Shown in pieces: positions 54,090-64,000 of a DNA stretch of 64,000 nt. Made by a program: the position numbers and the translations under genes. Under the pieces are notes generated by a model, which was not told where the DNA came from, made no database searches, and saw only the letters and a program-made list of their open reading frames with translations. How positions within the stretch are numbered: the first letter of the stretch is position 1; every line of letters starts with the position of its first letter. Source of the DNA: Hemicentrotus pulcherrimus (lineage: Eukaryota > Echinodermata > Echinoidea > Camarodonta > Strongylocentrotidae). The stretch is taken from assembly GCA_003118195.1 (NCBI GenBank), contig BEXV01000491.1, positions 50,896 through 114,895 of the forward strand, given 5' to 3'.

Positions 54090-56950
54090 GGATGGACGGG
54101 GGAGAGGAAACAGGGAGGGGGGAATGTTCAGTGTTATGTTTTTTTTCAGGGCGATTTGGATAAGTATGAATGATAGATTAATGACCCTGAGTAGACAGAG
54201 GGAAAACAGTAGATATGAAATTACAAGGAGATAGGAATCAACGTGTATGAACGATAGGAAGTTTCCTACCAGGAATGTATCTATTTTTAAAAATTTATCT
54301 GCGCTCCATTTGATTCAAGTTAAGTACATGGCCTTGCCAGGGTTTTAGAAGTAGACAAATTTACAATATCATTGTAAATGAATGTATGTACTTCAGAGCC
54401 AATGAAACGTCTTCCTCAAAACTAAAAGGCATTTTATCTAGAGTTACCTCTTCCTGGGTGAAATATGGATACCTTGAATAATTAACTCCTAGAAATGCAA
54501 TATGGCCCGATTGTAGCTCTGAATCTAAAGCCTAGATAGGACAAAACATTTCAAGCACTTTAGAAGTGAAATGCAACATTTATTTGCAAACTAGGCCTGG
54601 CAAGACTTTCGAAACACGGGTCCTGAGGGGAATAAATCATCATAATGTAAAATTGATGCTTTCCTGTGTGGAATCATTTGATGATGAAAAATAAATTGAA
54701 ATTTTAGCCAACATCATTCACAATCTGGATTAATTCAATCATTTCCTACTTGATAAAAGATTCATACTAAACTGTATTTTGAGTGTCATGATGATCTTAT
54801 TCTACATATGTTATCACTGTAGACATCCTCATTCAACTAATTTGTATCTGTCTTGGATAACATCCAATATTAAAGATCTCAGAGTCCCTCTCACGAAAGC
54901 AACGTGATGAGGATTGGTTGCTTGATATTGTCAAAATGGTAAGAAACAGGGCAACTGATCTGAATAACAAAATTTAAAATTCTTCTTTTCTAAAAGTGGC
55001 TGGCAACACATGAATACAGTTCAGTTGTACAGGTTAATTCATTATCACCGAGTTTATAAATATTTAGGTTATTGGACCCCTATTATATACAATTGAGACA
55101 TAATCTTTAACTTAATAGCTTTGCAAGTCATAACGACAAACATTTCTCCTTTGTATTCAAATGTTAACGAGCTTCTTGCCTCATATCAAGTTCATTAAAT
55201 TCCTTCTATAATTGAATTTCTTCCTCTATGACACTCAAATGTTCCAAAAATAGTCAAAAATTTGTTGAAAGTAGGCCAAGAAGCGTGCAATTCACACAAC
55301 AAGAGGGAATTCATCTGCTCTAATGACCCTCGTACAGGCATCCGATGAGATGCAGAATTTGTAAATCTATGAAATCAATGTAATAATATATACATGTATT
55401 TTAATGTGGAATAATGTGATATTATAAAAATGTACCCTATTTGCAAACTAGTGTGACCAGGAGGGAACAAAGGTGTCTTGGATGTTGATCCCATCCCCTC
55501 CCCCCTCCCCCTCCTTATCGTTGGTCATATAATGTTATTAAATTTGTATATATTTCATATTCATTTGATTATGTTAGATTATGAAGAAAGCATGAAACCT
55601 TGAAGTGCCCTTAAACATATATGTAAATGCTGCCCCCCCCCTCCCCTCCCCTCCCCTCTCAATACAAAAAAAACATCCTAGTTATGCATTATGCTCACAT
55701 GTACTCAGAAGTAATCTAAAAGTAGGTCAAAAATTGTATCAACTTGTAATTGATCTTGGGGTACGGCATACATGTACTTCATACTTACGCAGAGGAAGCA
55801 TGCATGATGTGCGCATTCCACCAACAGTGTTATAGGAGAAGAATATATGAGAAATATCGATTTCCAAAATGTCACTTACAAGAATACTCATACATAAATC
55901 TGTCAAAAGATATTGACCAAAAAGCTCAGTTTTATTGATTTGTCCCCCTGAACTTCACAATGCTGTCTCAAATCTCCCCACATTTGCATGTTTAAGGGCA
56001 CCGGGTCAAGAAAGTAATATGGAAAATCCGGTGGCGTTGATTGTGGTATGCATTCAAATAAAAGTGATTTTATTCTCAGGAATGATATGCTCTCCTTCCT
56101 CCCAATCAAAACAAAGTTGTAAGCACATTTCCTTTCCAGACTAGTTAATTCTTTGTTTTATTATACTTATATTCTTTACGAAATCTCACATCATTTAATT
56201 TTCTAATTCAATGCAAATGCCTTCAATCATGCATTGAATCAGCGAATATGATTCCTTTATGAAACATCTTGTAAACAGTTGGCAAATTTTACATCAACCA
56301 TTGAGATTGAGTGGGTTCATATTTTGAAATTTATTATCAATGCATGGGAACTAGAATTAAATAACATTTTCAAACAAATAAAACCCTCAACCATTATTAA
56401 TTGCATGTGTGAAAAAGTACATGTACACTCGAGCAGAGAGTCAATACTACATGGTAGTATCAAAAAAGTTTTTGTCACATTCTTATAGAAAAGAGGGAAT
56501 CTCCTAGGAGGCAATGAATAATCATTTTCAGAATATGTATTCAAGAATATTTTTAGAGCTTTCTGGACAATTTCAAAAATATGAGGGAGCAGAGAACACA
56601 TGATAGATTCAAATGAGCTCTAAACTCTCACAGATCTCTGGGACAGTATCACAACAATGGAATACATGTTACATACCTGCATCAGAAAATCTTACTCATA
56701 TATGATAGCAAATTCAAAAGAGCCTGTGTAAATTTCTATAATAATCTGGATTCATATAGCGCTTAATACAAAATACCATCTCTTAGTGATATATAGATAA
56801 ACCCTGGTCAACAGATTCATTCGTGCACAACGTGCACCATCTCCACTCCCTGTGGAGCATTCCTACCATATGGTCACCGCGAGGGCATAGGCAATCACTA
56901 ACTCAAATGTTTTCATCATCCTACCAGGTCCCATTTGACTCCTGGGTTTG
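54090..56950. other. Gene-free stretch (presumed RGS3-like intron)
   Basis: AT-rich, with C-rich runs near 55498-55513 and 55632-55656. The missing middle C2 exons should lie between here and 57743 if the candidate first exon is real, but I could not find them by eye. Confidence 0.4.
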
Positions 56951-56954
56951 GAGT

Positions 56955-57075
56955 GGCGAATGCAGATTAATGCATCACCAAAGGACATTAGTGCCAAGTC
57001 GGGAATAGAACCCACGACTTTTGCATTTAAGGTCAAGTGCTTAAAACACTCGACTAAGACACCATTACTCTGCTC
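56955..57075 (-). mobile_element. tRNA-derived SINE fragment (minus strand)
   Basis: On the minus strand, TAATGGTGTCTTAGTCGAGTG (A-box region) is followed by GTGGGTTCTATTCCC (B-box region) and then the CTTTGGTGATGCATTAATC body. Confidence 0.6.
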
Positions 57076-57742
57076 TAAAGTTCTTCTGTGTATTTTTAGA
57101 GTCGTAACACTGCCACAACAAACTGAAAGCAGACGTAATTGTGACTCACCCGCAGTCGACAATCCCCAGTCAAACAATAGACTATGACTCTACGGAAGTC
57201 ACCAGGAAAAAAGATTTCTAAATACAGACATTTTGCTACATGGCTTAAATGCAACCTGCTTTTATACCAACTAAGAGAACAACTATCTTTAAATCATTAT
57301 TCAAAAACTGTTGACAAAATAACATTTCATCATATAATAATTTGGACCAGCAGAAAGTAAATAAATTTTAAAATGCACCAAAAGAGCACATTGTCCTCCT
57401 CTAGTTCATAACAGTTTTAAAAAACAAGTCCATGGAATTACAATGGATTTTTTTTTTTAATTTACTCTCTTAGAGTTCACTTTGAACAGAGAGGGGCAAT
57501 ATTTGTTAACATAAGTATTCAAATCAAATTCAGTGCGAGATACAACATTCTTTATTTTCTACTTTTCGATATGATGGACAGGATAATGATGGTTGTCTTT
57601 GCACATCTGGTTTGGTAAATACTTGATAGGTGTACAAGATTCCTTAGGGATGTTCAGATACACAATTGACATTTCCCCTTTTCAAAACTCATTGCATACA
57701 TTTCTTTTGTTTCTATGACAATTGCATCATTTCAATCAATAC

Positions 57743-57854
57743 CTGCACTCAAAGTGACCTTTAGGATATCTTTGCCATTCCAGTTCGAATGACTGGATGA
57801 TACTGCATTGTCTTTATCCATCATGAAGAATATTTCACCAGGGAATCTTCTCAT
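57743..57854 (-). CDS. Candidate first coding exon of the RGS3-like gene (C2 start)
   Basis: An open frame from ATG 57854 (in-frame stop at 57866-57864, no acceptor between) to the donor GCAG|GTATTG at 57743 encodes about 37 residues and ends phase 1. The last residues, D-I-L-K-V-T-L-S-A, resemble the first strand of the RGS3 C2 domain (L-R-L-S-I-D-A). It lies upstream on the correct strand. The exons that should bridge it to 52809 were not found, so this stays tentative. Confidence 0.25.
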
Positions 57855-57869
57855 AAAATGACATCATTC

Positions 57870-58290
57870 CATTTCCCCTCCTCAAAACCACAGCAAATTC
57901 CCAAGACTAATGACCTTTACAGCCCTTTCAAACAAAAATATGTCTGAAGAATATACAGGTATATATAGAAAATATGAACTTTTCATTTGAAATGATGCTC
58001 AAAGCTCTGAAAACTGACCAAATTCTTCATCATTTTTTGTTGTTAATGATGCTTAAGGCTCCACATTGCTTTCACTTCTAAGAACATTTAGACCATGCAG
58101 ACAAGTCAACATTAATTACATATTGTATACTTATATGGTTTGCACAAGATCACTTATACTTTTGCTATTCTAAAAGGGGGTTATACAACCAAAGAGACTT
58201 CAGCAGACAAGTGACCTTTATAAAGCACTATAGATCCCCAGAAATGCCTCCAATCAATACCTATATAGCTGAAAGCCTGCAAAAAGTGAA
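57870..58290. other. Gene-free stretch
   Basis: AT-rich. Possible 5' flank if the candidate exon at 57854 is real. No TATA or initiator is claimed. Confidence 0.35.
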
Positions 58291-58296
58291 ACTATG

Positions 58297-58527
58297 AGGC
58301 TGTTCACACCGCAATGAGATAGCGCGGTCTACCGTAAGCACCCCCTTTTTTCTAGCACGCGCTAGATGGCGCTATCTCTAATGGACCACCCCCAAGAGGT
58401 GCTCCAGTGGTACGCCGTTTTGGCTCACCGTGGCTCGCTGTTGGGCGAACCGAAACGACGTTGTACCTTCCGCACCGAAGAGATAGCGCGGTCTAGCGCG
58501 CGCTATCTCTGCCAGTGTGAACAGCCT
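58297..58527. mobile_element. 231-bp MITE with 5-bp target duplication CTATG
   Basis: The ends AGGCTGTTCACAC and GTGTGAACAGCCT are perfect inverted repeats. They are flanked by CTATG at 58292-58296 and 58528-58532. The interior is GC-rich and contains AGATAGCGCGGTCTA repeated in both orientations. No coding capacity. The superfamily is uncertain. A 5-bp duplication is seen in Transib and some other groups. Confidence 0.85.
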
Positions 58528-58532
58528 CTATG

Positions 58533-59317
58533 ATGATGATGGAGAAAGTCTCCAGAAAGTGTCTCCCATTATCGTTAATTCATTTCAACCCTGACAATTC
58601 CACAGAGAGAAGGATGTGATATTTGGGGCGAGGGGTGCCAATAGGGTGAATAGTAAATACTATTGGTTTTATTAAAATCCTGCCAATAATCCTACCAAGG
58701 CAATACCACAAGCCATCATCGCGAACGGGGTGAAATATAAATTTATTAATGAGGATTATCAACCTTCATTTTCTTCAAACTCCATCCCATCCACCAATAG
58801 AATACCAGGTAAACTTTGTTGGGTGTATTTCATAAATATTAGCTTTACAAAATTTATATTTTTATGCCATTGGTTCATTCTAAACTACAAAGGCAACATC
58901 GTTAGTGGGAATAGGAATTATTACAATTTCATCTGCAAGAATTACTAATGAGTTCAGAGATTTGATGGATTACAACCAATAATAAAAGTTTGAGCTAGCT
59001 TTTAAGGAGATTAGGGTGATCAACCTCATCAGTGTCTGTTCGATGGTTGAGTGGGGGGAATAAATCCTGCTGTATTAATATACATAATCTATAATACACA
59101 CCGGTAACCGAATTTGTAGAAATGGGTTTTTCATGTCCCTTAAAACCAGCAAGTCAACTGTTGTTGATATTTGTTGTACAGCACTTCTAGTTATAGAAAT
59201 TAATCGAAACATTACATTCAAAACTTTCTCTATTTTTTGCCTGTATTTTCCTTTATCTAGGTCATTTTCATATGAAGGGTTGATTCACTTTTTAATAGCA
59301 AGGTCTGCACTTCACTT
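58533..59317. other. Gene-free stretch
   Basis: AT-rich. No supported feature. Confidence 0.4.
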
Positions 59318-59339
59318 TTACAGATAAAATTGAGCTCTA

Positions 59340-59499
59340 GGCCCCCTTTTATAAAGAGTTTATATGGATCGCAAGTTATTTGCGATCGATATCTATTGAA
59401 ACTATGTACATGAGAGATATAGGAGTCTGCAAAATTGCAATTGATTGGAGGACTTGCGGTTTATTTGGATCAATCGCAACTCTTTATAAGATGGGGCCC
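59340..59499. mobile_element. Nested MITE, family E (GGCCCC...TATAAAGAGTT ends)
   Basis: The left GGCCCCCTTTTATAAAGAGT and right ACTCTTTATAAGATGGGGCC are imperfect inverted repeats. The subterminal GGATCGCAAG/TTGCGATCGA words are mirrored at the right side (GATCAATCGCAA). 160 bp. Confidence 0.7.
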
Positions 59500-59646
59500 T
59501 GGTAAGGCAACTGGAAAAGGTTGATCATGTAGCACATAGATGATTGGTGTATATACCGTGAGGATTTGGATTCATGAAAGTGATAACGAACTGGTCCAGT
59601 CTTGCTGTCAGTCACATGCACTGTAAGGCCATGTAAAAAAATATAT

Positions 59647-59934
59647 ATGTTTAGCGTCTCCGCCCGCTTCCTTTATGGGAGCCGCCTCCTATTTTTTATT
59701 TTTTTATTTTTTTTAAATTTATTTTTTTGGAGAAAAAAAACACGAAAAACACTGCTAAAATGGATGTATTTTCTGATTTAAAAGAAAAAACAAAAATGTC
59801 GGTGGCGATCCTGAAAAATAGCCTGACTGTCACTTAAAATGAAACGAGCGGCCATTTTGAGAGGCCATTTTGAAAGAAAGAAAAAAAAAGGGCCTCCTCC
59901 TTCCTATTTAAAAAAAAAACAGGATGCTAAACAT
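59647..59934. mobile_element. Nested MITE, family F (ATGTTTAGC ends)
   Basis: Left ATGTTTAGCGTCTCCGCCCGC and right CAGGATGCTAAACAT are imperfect inverted repeats. The subterminal CCGCCTCCTATTTTTTATT and GCCTCCTCCTTCCTATTTA are a direct repeat. The middle is A/T-homopolymer rich. 288 bp, non-coding. Confidence 0.6.
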
Positions 59935-60199
59935 GTTTTTTTAATTTATTTGGCCTAAACATAAATGTGTATATGGGACTACATAAACATGTAGCATGAA
60001 AGTGTGACATGGAAGTATGGCCCACAACCTTTGGCAGTTTCTTGTTAGGTATCAAATATTCAGGCATTTGAAGAGCCTCCCTTTTCAGGGAGCATCTATT
60101 CTATGATACTCTTTCACACCAATGTAAACAAAACCAAAAAGCTCACAAACTTTAACTTATATTTCACCTTTACCAGATCTTGACCTTCTCTTTCATACA

Positions 60200-61420
60200 G
60201 CTAGGTCCTAGCTTTGCATTCATGCATTATTGACATAGAATTCCTCAGTTTTTCATTTCAATAGCTGTTCATAATGCTATTTCTTGTTATGTCCTAGATT
60301 GAAGTGCAGATATTACCATCACTGAGCATCATCCTACATGTAATATATATCTGCAATTTTATCTCTAAATTCTTGTTGGATTTTTCAATTCTATGGCTCA
60401 TTTATGAGCAACATCAAGGACGGGGGTAAGACTCTGAGACTAAACAGTATTACTCATACTCTAACATCACTAGTCATTAATCTAATTGAGTGAGATCGAG
60501 GTTGTTTTAGTGTGACAACTTTACAGCCACCTCCTCCAATATGAGCCAGAATGACAGAGTCCAAAAAGAGGCTTGCGTCAAAGATATCAAGAAGGCATAT
60601 ATATATTCCAATCAATTTTCATTCAATTCAATTTCACTCAATTCAAGGGTTTTTAGAAAACCTATATGTGACCAACTAAATTGTGATAGCAACTACTTTT
60701 CACAAATCTAAACCGAAGCAATTTCAAAAGCCTTTCGCCTCATCTATTGAAATGTGCAAACAAGATTGACAATGACTTATAACGTAATACGAGCACGATA
60801 TCTAATTTTTGTTGTAATAGTTGCAATCTTGTCTAAAGCAGTTACATGACATCAAGACACAAAATGAAAAAAAAGGAAAAAAAAGGAAAAAGGAGAAACA
60901 AACATGTTTTCATGTATTTCAGGTTTGGAAAATATCATTGAATAAGACATCTGAACTATATCATTGTTTTCCATGCTTCAACATTTATTAAACTGGTAAA
61001 TATGTGCATCTAAAAGTTTCTATAAATATACCAGTTAAAATCCCCCACCCCCACCAAAAAGATATATCTAGAATAATATAGATTGTCCATCTGCAGACAG
61101 ATGGTCGTTTTGATGTTTGTTAACTCATATCATTTTACACAGTTAAGACTCTTGTGGCTCCAAACATATGACATGTAATATAGAAATACATGATTGGAAA
61201 AGAAGGGGATGAAACCTGGCTACACTTCAATATCTCTAGAAGACCATTTTATAAGCCCCGCTGCAATACCGCAATCCTCTAAATCTTCTCCCTTCTCCCT
61301 TTCCTTCACTGACAACAAAAAATAGAAAAGGTTAAAAACATGACTTGGCATTCAATTGGAGTTAGAGGAGACAGACAGAAATACAATATTGAGCATTTTC
61401 ACAGCTTAAAGATACGAGCT
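60200..61420. other. Gene-free stretch
   Basis: AT-rich. An AATTCAATTTCATTC-type short tandem is at about 60612-60645 and a foldback-family copy near 61085-61165. No exon. Confidence 0.4.
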
Positions 61421-61423
61421 CCG

Positions 61424-61590
61424 GGGCCCTGTTTCGTAAAACTTGTAAGCAATATGACAATAATAAGCTGCAATAAATGATATAATCTATCAGTATATAA
61501 TGAAATGCATTATTTCATAGGTTATGAGCAAATTTATCACTGGAATTTAGCGATAGTTTAATATTAATATCAAGCTTCATGAAACAGGTG
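61424..61590. mobile_element. MITE, family I, copy 2
   Basis: Left GGGCCCTGTTTCGTAAAACTT and right TTCATGAAACAGGTG are imperfect inverted repeats, with AAGCTGCAATAAATG and GATAGTTTAATATTA inside. Diverged relative of 48259-48407. Confidence 0.55.
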
Positions 61591-61769
61591 TTGGTTGTAA
61601 AAGGCATATCAGATTGAAACGTATGCTCTTATACAGTTCCAATATGATGCCCACTCCATGTTATCCAAAGAAATTTAGCATCAACATTTGAAAGGATCTC
61701 TACATTAAGGCCATTGCTAGCTCTGGCTAGGCTCCTAAACTTTAATTAACTGTAATTAACTGTTAATTA

Positions 61770-62151
61770 ACTGTGACTCAGTAACATTGCTTCAGATTCT
61801 GAAGCCAAATCCTGGATTTATCTCATGCTGCAATCATAATTATAAACCTTAGGTTAGTCAGGAATCCCATGACTTTTACAAGCCGATCGCCTTTCTGATT
61901 ATCAAGATATTTATGATTGGAAATAGAAAATTTTCATTTTTGTAACGTTTTTTGTAACACTATATAGTCCATTGGAGAAAATGATTACAGTATGGGAAAA
62001 CCAGTCACTCAAAGATTTTTACTCTTTTGAGGCACTTCATGATCATTTGAAGTGCATTTTTTTAGGGCTCCAATATTACACCATATCACAGACACTGATA
62101 ACACGTAGGGCCATGCATCTCAGATTTAACATTGTTAAATGATGCCTTTAA
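61770..62151. mobile_element. MITE, family B, copy 3
   Basis: Same orientation as 5066-5452, with CAAGCCGATCGCCTTTCTG, ATATTTATGATTGG and GATAACACGTAGGGCC in matching order, ending TGATGCCTTTAA. The left terminus has decayed. Confidence 0.75.
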
Positions 62152-63411
62152 GCAGTACAATGCCACAGTGGTTGGTTGTACCAAGTGTGATTCAACAGGT
62201 GTTCAATAGTTTCGTAAGTATTGGTCCAAAGTTAAGGGGTTACAGATTTAAAACCCTCATATTTTTTTGGGGGGGAGGGGGTGTAATGTGACAGACTGTG
62301 ATGTACTTTTCTTCAAGAGGGTCCTCATTATTTTGAAAAAAAAGTCACAAATAAAAAAAAAAAAAGTAAAGCCTCTTTGTTTCCTGGTGAAAGATTATGT
62401 GCACAACCCAGATTTTCATAACCATTAAAACTGTGCCATTACCTTTTCTTCATTCCCTGACGGTAATAAGCGAATGAAAAGTGAAAAAGAAAATAAAGTT
62501 TCATACTTTTTGTGTATTTCCTGTCAAATTACAAATGTAATTTTGTTGGAGGGGGTTGAATTTGCTATTTCTTAATGATGAACAATAGAAGCTCTTGAAA
62601 TGGAATTCTATTACCACAAATAAAGATTAGTTCAATTTTAAAAAGAGTCTACACCATAAGCTGGTTGTTTTGTCCTTGCATGGCTCCATCACTTATCAGA
62701 CCCAGGAAATTGGTATAATGTAATTTTAAATCACAGCTGACTACGGTAGTGTCATACCGGACGCCGCATGAATGAAAATATGTTATGGAAGGTGATTTGA
62801 CAGTGTTCCGACATTTGCTCTGTCAATAAACTGTATAACTACTATGGGTATGTTGATTTTTTTTATATAATTTTTGTAATTTTGAAAAGTATAACCTCTG
62901 GAAAAAAATTTGATTACCGGTATATATATGTGTTTTTTTTATGTAAGTATTAGTCAATTTATAAATGATGGAGAAAAAATATACAAACAATCTAACAACA
63001 AAACCTTCCTGGGAATGTCCTTCATTGAAAAACACAAATGCACAAAGGACACCAAGCATTATGCATGTAGGTCACGACTAATGGCTTGATTTTATTTATT
63101 TTACTTTGCTCATTATACTCGGCAAGTTTACATTTCTACTAAAATCTGGCAGTAATCATTTATTTGTATTCTTCATAGGCTAATGCATATTTTATTTGGT
63201 TGTGTGAGAATTCCTTTTTCATCATGACAAAAACTATAACTTTCTTTTAAAAGTAATCAACCCCCACTGCAACAAGAGAATCAGATATCTAATGAACATA
63301 AGGAGTTTCTCATGTTCACAAATCTGGGTATATTTGGATCAAATTCAGTTTCTGATAACTGTTAAACAACACCATCATGATATTAGATGTAGAGGTGGTA
63401 TAGTTGAGTGA
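62152..63411. other. Gene-free stretch
   Basis: AT-rich with homopolymer runs (62270-62281 G-rich, 62354-62366 A). Nothing supportable. Confidence 0.4.
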
Positions 63412-63825
63412 TTTAAAGATAAGGACCAGTTCTGGTCATGCGATTGCATTGTGAAAGAAACGTTGTGAAATCGATCAGAAAAGGTTGATCATCTAGCATA
63501 GATGTACTGCAAGGTTCTGGAATCATCAAAATGATAAGAAATTTGGCCCAGTCTTCATAGTCTTCTCCACTCTTCAGTTACAAGTACTGTACACAGAAAG
63601 ATGTATATATGACAACACACACATGCGCGACACGTGCGGTTTTATCTCTTACAAGCCAAAAGATGAACTAATTTACCAAATATATCAATTAGTAGGCGGT
63701 TTCCGGGCAAAAATGTTATCATCATGTATTCTTCAAAACATATTCTTTCACATGATTGGTAATAAGAGCTTCCATTTCATTTTTTTTTAAATTGGGGCAT
63801 TTCCAATACTGGTCTTTACCTTAAA
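63412..63825. mobile_element. MITE, family C, copy 2
   Basis: Starts TTTAAAGATAAGGACCAGT and ends ACTGGTCTTTACCTTAAA. The interior is the reverse complement of 28607-29003. 414 bp, complete. Confidence 0.8.
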
Positions 63826-64000
63826 GCACTGGACTTGAAGTGCACTTACATGTATGTCCTTCGGTAAGGCATTAATCTACATCTGCCATTCCATACCCAG
63901 GAGAGAAATAGGGACCTGGTATGAAGACAAAAGCCTTTGTGTTAGTAAAGGCCATATGCCCTCAGGGTGACCATAAGGTAGAAATACTCCCCAGGGAGTG
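63826..64000 (+). mobile_element. SINE 3' part, cut by the window end
   Basis: GGTAAGGCATTAATCTACAT, CCATACCCAGGAGAGAAATA and GGGACCTGGTATG match the 3' body of the SINE at 25075-25615. It directly abuts the MITE end at 63825. Confidence 0.6.

Larger units (their letters stand above)
59318..60196. mobile_element. MITE, family D, copy 3, with two nested insertions
   Basis: The outer element starts ACAGATAAAATTGAGCTCT and ends TCTTGACCTTCTCTTTCA. It keeps family D blocks (AAAGGTTGATCATGTAGCAC, CAGGGAGCATC). Two other inverted-repeat elements, 59340-59499 and 59647-59934, interrupt it, which explains its length of about 880 bp. Confidence 0.6.

Noticed and set aside
54883..54938. Plus-strand mini-exon flanked by AG and GTAAGA
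   Set aside because: Only 56 bases, no domain and no partner exons. Splice-like words this short are expected by chance.
1..64000. CRISPR arrays, operons, riboswitches, bacterial or viral modules
   Set aside because: No direct-repeat/spacer pattern, no packed gene clusters and no viral hallmark genes. All repeats seen are eukaryotic in style.

Overview
The window is animal nuclear DNA. It is AT-rich and intron-dominated, with a few phase-consistent spliced exons and many short inverted-repeat elements, tRNA-derived SINEs, microsatellites and minisatellites. It has one 329-base assembly gap and one isolated N. The gene architecture (C2, PDZ and PH in that order, as in vertebrate RGS3) together with the repeat style suggests a marine deuterostome, most likely an echinoderm such as a sea urchin. 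The organism is an inference. I saw no prokaryotic, viral or organellar gene.

The main content is one large minus-strand gene. Seven exons between 52809 and 41349 join without breaking frame (phases 0-0-1-2-0-0-1-0) into 1162 codons. They encode the end of a C2 domain with an RGS3-type signature, a charged linker, a PDZ domain split over three exons, a long Ser/Arg-rich disordered exon with a 162-bp coding tandem repeat, and a PH domain split over three exons. This is an RGS3-like regulator of G-protein signalling. The first part of its C2 domain and the RGS domain itself are not seen. A weak candidate first exon lies at 57743-57854.

Farther along the same strand, at 8411-7038, is a 458-codon exon with its own start codon, an in-frame stop just upstream and a good splice donor. 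It may be an alternative first exon of the same gene, since vertebrate RGS3 has short isoforms made this way, or it may be a separate gene. It encodes a textbook amphipathic A-kinase-anchoring helix, and a 14-codon upstream ORF ends 9 bases before its start.

Layout. 1-7000: non-coding, with several inverted-repeat families. 7038-8465: the AKAP-like exon and uORF. 8.5-41 kb: a long gene-free stretch, probably intron or intergenic, holding about six CpG- or motif-rich islands that look like cis-regulatory elements, two satellites (degenerate ~90 bp and 156 bp), a 227-bp near-perfect CACTA-type palindrome, an in-frame 81-bp minisatellite, a pogo-like element carrying a reverse-transcriptase fragment, and a 500-bp GGT/GAT array abutting an RGS3 splice donor. 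41.3-52.8 kb: RGS3-like exons. 52.8-64 kb: upstream intron or 5' flank with MITEs, including a nested set at 59.3-60.2 kb and a 231-bp element with a clean 5-bp target duplication.

Working picture: the PKA-type/14-3-3-type R-K-x-S-x-P repeats in the long protein and the PKA-anchoring helix in the short exon hint that this locus couples cAMP/PKA signalling to G-protein deactivation. This is a hypothesis from sequence motifs only.
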